Part shown: piece after piece, positions 62,101 to 64,000 of the stretch
How the letters are laid out: every line of letters starts with the position of its first letter
How positions within the stretch are numbered: the stretch's first letter is position 1
Origin: Smittia aterrima
Lineage: Eukaryota; Arthropoda; Insecta; Diptera; Chironomidae
Length of the DNA stretch: 64,000 nucleotides
Assembly (NCBI GenBank): GCA_033063855.1
Contig: CP093830.1
Span: forward strand, 6,758,854 to 6,822,853
Reading direction: 5' to 3'
Notes under the pieces: generated by a model
What the model was told of the DNA's origin: nothing
Database searches by the model: none
The model's input: only the letters and a program-made list of their open reading frames with translations
Position numbers and translations under genes: made by a program

Positions 62101-63079
62101 CGATGAAGCTTCGATGTTATCATCGTTGTCCTCGGTTTCACTATCAGTGTCAATGTTATTTCCTCGCTTGATCTTCTTCAAGGATTCAAGAAGTCGCGAA
62201 GAAATTGGAGTTCCAGGAACTGATAAGTCGAATCTTGTTTGCTCTGTTTTCTCAGTTTGTGCGATCGAAGGCTCCGAATCGCGTCGTTTCACTGAACCAT
62301 TTCTCATCTCGTTAAGAAATCGAAATTTCGCTTGACGATTACGCTCTGCTATTTTATACTTCGAAGTCACGAGTTCATAAACGATCTGAGAATCCTTTTC
62401 ACGACTCATTACCGAGCTACAATGTAAGAGAATAATTAAGCGGCGATGCAAAGTTGAGGTCACATGACTTACAAGCCAACAAATTTGTATTATCTCTGTC
62501 TATCTGCTCGCTGTTTAAATCACGAAAATTCACAAGCGACTGACTAGAATAACAACATCAGAGAAAACTCTTCTACACACAAATCTTTTTGTCATTCGGT
62601 ATTTTCAAATTATTTCACTTCGTTTGTTGTTTGTCATATTGGTGCTCGCGACTGTTTGTGATAATTCGTTATTTAATCGATAAATTATCACATGACGATA
62701 AAATCTTTTATCTAGATAACGTTGTGTGAGCTTCTAAGCCATCATTGAATGTTTGTAGATCAATCATTGAATGCTAAAAAGATTCAAAGAGAAAAACTTT
62801 CGTTACTGCAACTTGGATGATGTATTCTCTATCAAGCGATGGGGGGATTACGTTAATGAACAATATTGATTTTGTCTTTTTCAATGCTGCTCAATGTTCG
62901 ATCTAAAAATAAGCCTATTGTGCCCTTTTCTCGCCCGGTATGGGATAAAACCTTTTCATCACAACACAAACAATTTGTTTAATTTACGTTTTCTTTTTTA
63001 TTAATAGAGATTCAAGCTGCTGAAGCTATGAAGTGGCTACGAGAGGCGGGATTTCCTCAATATGCCCAAATGTATCAAG
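50114..63079 (+). CDS. cv-c: Crossveinless-c, DLC1/STARD13-type RhoGAP, 5' part only
   Basis: Coding exons seen: 50114-50167, 54790-55086, 56999-57838, 57933-57975 and 63008-63079. Phases agree (0, 0, 0, 1), giving about 435 residues, and the gene runs off the right edge. Cv-c is a GTPase-activating protein for Rho that controls actomyosin in tubulogenesis, wing-vein and tracheal morphogenesis. The last exon has the start of the SAM domain, IQAAEAMKWLREAGFPQYAQ, nearly identical in pattern to DLC1 (EACDWLRAAGFPQYAQ). The N-terminal region is disordered and Ser/Asn/Asp-rich (for example VKDGWSSDDSILKSIDEDNK, then GSWSSDSN), as in long isoforms. The RhoGAP and START domains lie outside the window. 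The tiny 43-base exon 57933-57975 (VLRNSRSQSDRYLC) is supported by phase only. Two minus-strand genes lie in its introns. Confidence 0.85.
50168..54789 (+). other. First cv-c intron, containing natalisin
   Basis: 4.6 kb from a GTGAGT donor to the TTACCAG acceptor. Apart from natalisin on the other strand (52692-53654), open frames such as 50524-50754, 50773-51117 and 54127-54408 show no domain or splice support. Confidence 0.65.
52692..53654 (-). CDS. Natalisin neuropeptide precursor
   Basis: Two coding exons on the minus strand, 53654-53437 and 53295-52692, joined in phase 2, give about 273 residues. Natalisins are arthropod neuropeptides, related to tachykinins, with C-terminal FxxxR-amide; they act in mating behaviour. 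A signal peptide is clear (MNLVLLLSIISVTQLPLFAF). Three predicted amidated peptides are bracketed by dibasic sites. The first ends DDLFVPVR (residue 143, then GRK). The second ends NDPFLPHR (residue 176, then GRR). The third ends KDFFVPHR (residue 209, then GKR). Each glycine is the amide donor. The repeated AKLDF start in the first two suggests duplication. The ATG lies just after a good acceptor (GTGTTTCCAG), so a 5' UTR intron is likely. The gene is nested antisense in the first cv-c intron. I recall that the Drosophila natalisin and cv-c genes bear consecutive CG numbers, which would fit conserved linkage. Confidence 0.9.
55087..56998 (+). other. Second cv-c intron
   Basis: The donor (CAC|GTAAGA) follows KPEKH and the acceptor (CTTTACAG) precedes VTIPLQS; both are phase 0. 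No exon or nested gene could be supported in its 1.9 kb. Confidence 0.65.
58556..58683. repeat. 128-base inverted repeat with perfect 12-base ends
   Basis: AAGGGTGACTAG at 58556-58567 is exactly complementary to CTAGTCACCCTT at 58672-58683, with a 104-base interior. No clear target-site duplication flanks it. It could be a small mobile element remnant, a structured intronic RNA, or chance. Confidence 0.5.
59427..59446 (+). promoter_or_regulatory. GAGA repeat upstream of the alternative cv-c first exon
   Basis: An uninterrupted GA repeat lies about 120 bases upstream of the alternative start codon at 59563. In flies such repeats bind GAGA factor or Pipsqueak at promoters. The promoter role here is inference from position. 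Confidence 0.5.
59563..59677 (+). CDS. cv-c: Alternative first coding exon of cv-c (short isoform)
   Basis: An ATG opens a 38-codon frame reading MSNVKEYRFFRSFSTKIENW and then SARKAETIWGKMRERKIA. It ends at a donor (GCAG|GTAAAA) in phase 1, exactly the phase accepted by the SAM exon at 63008. The joined protein would read RERKIA-EIQAAEAMKWLRE. Short isoforms with a basic/aromatic N-terminus directly before SAM are usual in DLC1-family RhoGAPs. The GAGA repeat just upstream fits a separate promoter. No single homologous sequence could be checked, so the call depends on phase, composition and position. Confidence 0.7.
59821..59826 (-). terminator. Candidate polyadenylation signal of the nested repeat-protein gene
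   Basis: AATAAA on the minus strand, 142 bases past the stop codon at 59970-59968. Confidence 0.4.
59968..62409 (-). CDS. Unrecognised 813-residue protein with YF...R.FSEV and GTPISSR repeats
   Basis: A single long coding exon on the minus strand. The ATG at 62409 lies just after an acceptor (TTACATTGTAG), implying a 5' UTR exon further upstream. I do not recognise the protein. It is charged, Ser/Glu/Asp/Lys-rich and probably disordered. A motif of about 20 residues recurs with consensus (K/D/E)YF..S......(F/Y).R.FSEV. Copies are at about 134-153, 171-190, 460-479, 494-513, 587-606 and 627-646, and a degenerate copy (KYFATSLYRTAYLRS) is at 709-723. A second motif, GTPISSR, is at 66-72, 211-217 and 346-352, with GTPISSQ at 529-535. 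There is no signal peptide or membrane segment. A candidate AATAAA (59826 down to 59821) is 142 bases past the stop. The gene is nested antisense in a cv-c intron. The TP and RRxS-like contexts could be phosphorylation or docking sites; that is inference. Confidence 0.85.
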   Translation of the reverse strand: MSREKDSQIVYELVTSKYKIAERNRQAKFRFLNEMRNGSVKRRDSEPSIAQTEKTEQTRFDLSVPGTPISSRLLESLKKIKRGNNIDTDSETEDNDDNIEASSDYQTVLSEGLKKFTADMEKLHEDVSHDPLRKYFHDSDKKKTYRRDFSEVVSEFSIKKNEPETIAKVEKYFQESERMNSFKRDFTEVVQTFDPRNPTGRDQFIDLKRIGTPISSRLIAVEKLSSAIENKPVNDIINSNEIVECDINSQVQLNSNEIHCKSDDVLQHKANECASEVKGEELKPEVEQNALLKSQEETNDETLVIKDEAAIYELMLNQHKFDNIPAKPSRKKKRTDSSSSNVSIPGTPISSRDISSKNGRNLIETDDDSGSEDEEGNINEKNDKISTFAREFVHEIENLVQKSFDDDRKETVLEELKKTGNDENGNVTATIGESEGKLNIHEGHEEGESNPGGSGNKVEDYFEKSKQENTFKRTFSEVESFNKVSKDVKEKVEEYFKESDQKRSLTRPFSQAINYVEPKIDIEQLLKPGTPISSQTVMCLKRQSQASSIEDLNELDPEAIKGKQAFKKAHDALHANSEEKENFAVNDYFKQSHDRNTYRRDFSEVMGQLNERTTTSTTTSKNPKIEKYFEQSDAQNSFQRQFSEVFQNIPPRIDDILKADDKSDTKNGAPFHYQRSSRASSVSSNGSDFSESGLPKKSKKHGKKYGIDKYFATSLYRTAYLRSNSRRQSRDDDIGESNDLKIVEDEDVFGETDLLRRQEFQHDDETRVTQGSNDVNENQNVHFWRDFLKPYNLNLQTEITITKDDLLNNRTLE
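62410..63007. other. Upstream flank of the nested repeat-protein gene, within the cv-c intron
   Basis: It should contain the promoter and 5' UTR exon of the minus-strand gene, ending at the acceptor near 62418, and the pyrimidine-rich end of the cv-c intron. No coding signal is seen. Confidence 0.45.
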
Positions 63080-64000
63080 GTAAGTTAAAGATTTATTGGG
63101 GTGAACTGAAAGAAAGTTAAAGTCAACAATTGAGTGGGACTCTTTGACGTCACGGAATTTTCAAACAATCCCTAAAACAATTTACTTTGTAATTTAATGA
63201 AAAAGAGTTTTTGTTTCTGTCTGTAAACTTCCCAAACTCGAATGCATTGTTATAACGGAAGCAAAGCGTAATCAAATAGTTTTTTCTCTCTCTCAACATA
63301 GACGTAAGCTCACATGGTAAATTTATGATGGATACTCACTCATGTTTATAGAATTGAAACCGCCGTAAATAATTTCATTTTTCTATATTGAAAGAAAATT
63401 AAGTTTTCAGCTTCTCGTTTTCAATTTTACTGAATAAACAATATTTTTCTTTCTCTCGCATTCCCATTTCTCCGATATTTCTTAAATTGAAACAAACTCC
63501 ATTCAATTAAAAATTGAATTAAAAGCAACTGCAAGAAATTAAGACAAACTGAGTATGTGAAAGAAACGCGGCGAGAGAAACGCAAACTGGAAGTTCAGGG
63601 GAGGTTTTATTTAATCAACGTTTAAACAATATTTACAGTTTGTGTGTAACAATATTTTTAAGAATTTTATTTTCCTTTCGGTTTGGGGAGATTCAGTAAA
63701 TGATGTTAAACAACTTGTGACTTAAATTAAAATGTTTTTATTTTCGCTTCTCGTGTGGTAAAAAAAAACGATTTAACAGAAATTCAATGAGCCATTAAGA
63801 GCTTAATAAAGATGAAAAAAAGGCTAAAGGGATAAATTAGTCTCCGCTCTTTTCACTTTTTCCATTTTCGATGAGACAACAATGTGAGCTTTGCAGTCAA
63901 CATACTGCGATGTCCCAAATTCAAAAAAGAGGGAGAGACAAGACAATAATTGATGAATGAAGATTATTAAATTAGTTATCGATTCGATTTGCCTGTGTGG
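63080..64000 (+). other. Start of the next cv-c intron, cut by the window edge
   Basis: The donor (CAAG|GTAAGTT) follows the SAM fragment ending AQMYQ. I searched for the expected continuation of the SAM domain (an acidic then FPIDI-like stretch) and did not find it before the right edge. Confidence 0.6.

Larger units (their letters stand above)
57976..63007 (+). other. Large cv-c intron preceding the SAM exon
   Basis: 5 kb running from GCG|GTAAGT to TTAATAG|AGATTC, phase 1 on both sides. It contains the alternative first exon at 59563-59677, the inverted repeat at 58556-58683, and the nested repeat-protein gene on the minus strand. The open frame at 58858-59106 lacks an ATG and any domain. 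Confidence 0.65.

Noticed and set aside
62410..62463. 18-residue N-terminal extension of the nested repeat protein
   Set aside because: A splice acceptor (TTACATTGTAG) lies between it and the ATG at 62409, so this stretch is most likely intron.
1..64000. CRISPR arrays, rRNA, tRNA, prophage or complete transposons
   Set aside because: No regularly spaced repeats, rRNA-like blocks, tRNA B-box patterns or transposase-like proteins were recognised on reading; a tRNA or repeat-library search would be decisive.

Overview
The window looks like nuclear DNA of an insect, most likely a fly of the mosquito or midge type (inference). It is AT-rich. Genes are split by GT-AG introns, many of only 50-100 bp. 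The recognisable proteins are animal, mostly insect, developmental, cell-biological and neuropeptide proteins. I saw no bacterial, phage, viral, CRISPR, rRNA or tRNA signal. Splice junctions were read by eye from GT/AG signals, reading-frame phase and recognisable protein continuity. No transcript data were available.

Layout, left to right. 1-2556: no gene seen. 2557-4571 (-): ced-6, the engulfment adaptor, five exons. 4572-10303: 5.7 kb without a recognisable gene. 10304-10856 (+): LZIC-like ICAT-domain protein, two exons. 11375-14996 (+): secreted or membrane-anchored cholinesterase-like protein that lacks the nucleophilic serine. 16204-16503 (-): PET117-like cytochrome oxidase assembly factor. 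Its start lies 213 bp from the start of 16717-20468 (+), the FYVE protein SARA. 21585-21861 (+): 69-residue hydrophobic protein. 23445-39941 (-): pipsqueak (psq), eleven coding exons, with the BTB half and the four-Psq-repeat half separated by a 13 kb pyrimidine-rich intron. 40887-42650 (+): Sas-6 centriole protein, divergent from psq. 42651-50113: 7.5 kb without a recognisable gene, upstream of cv-c.

50114 to beyond the right edge (+): the RhoGAP crossveinless-c (cv-c), of which the N-terminal region and the beginning of the SAM domain are present. Two genes are nested in its introns on the opposite strand. One is the neuropeptide precursor natalisin (52692-53654). The other is an 813-residue protein I do not recognise (59968-62409), built from six clear copies and one degenerate copy of a YF...R.FSEV motif interspersed with four GTPISSR/Q motifs. 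An alternative first exon for a short cv-c isoform lies at 59563-59677.

The genes do not form a pathway; this is a normal insect gene neighbourhood. The best candidates for something undescribed are the repeat protein nested in cv-c, two long inverted repeats (22507-22632 and 58556-58683) that share a 10-base core, the nucleophile-less esterase-like protein, and the small conserved-looking membrane protein.
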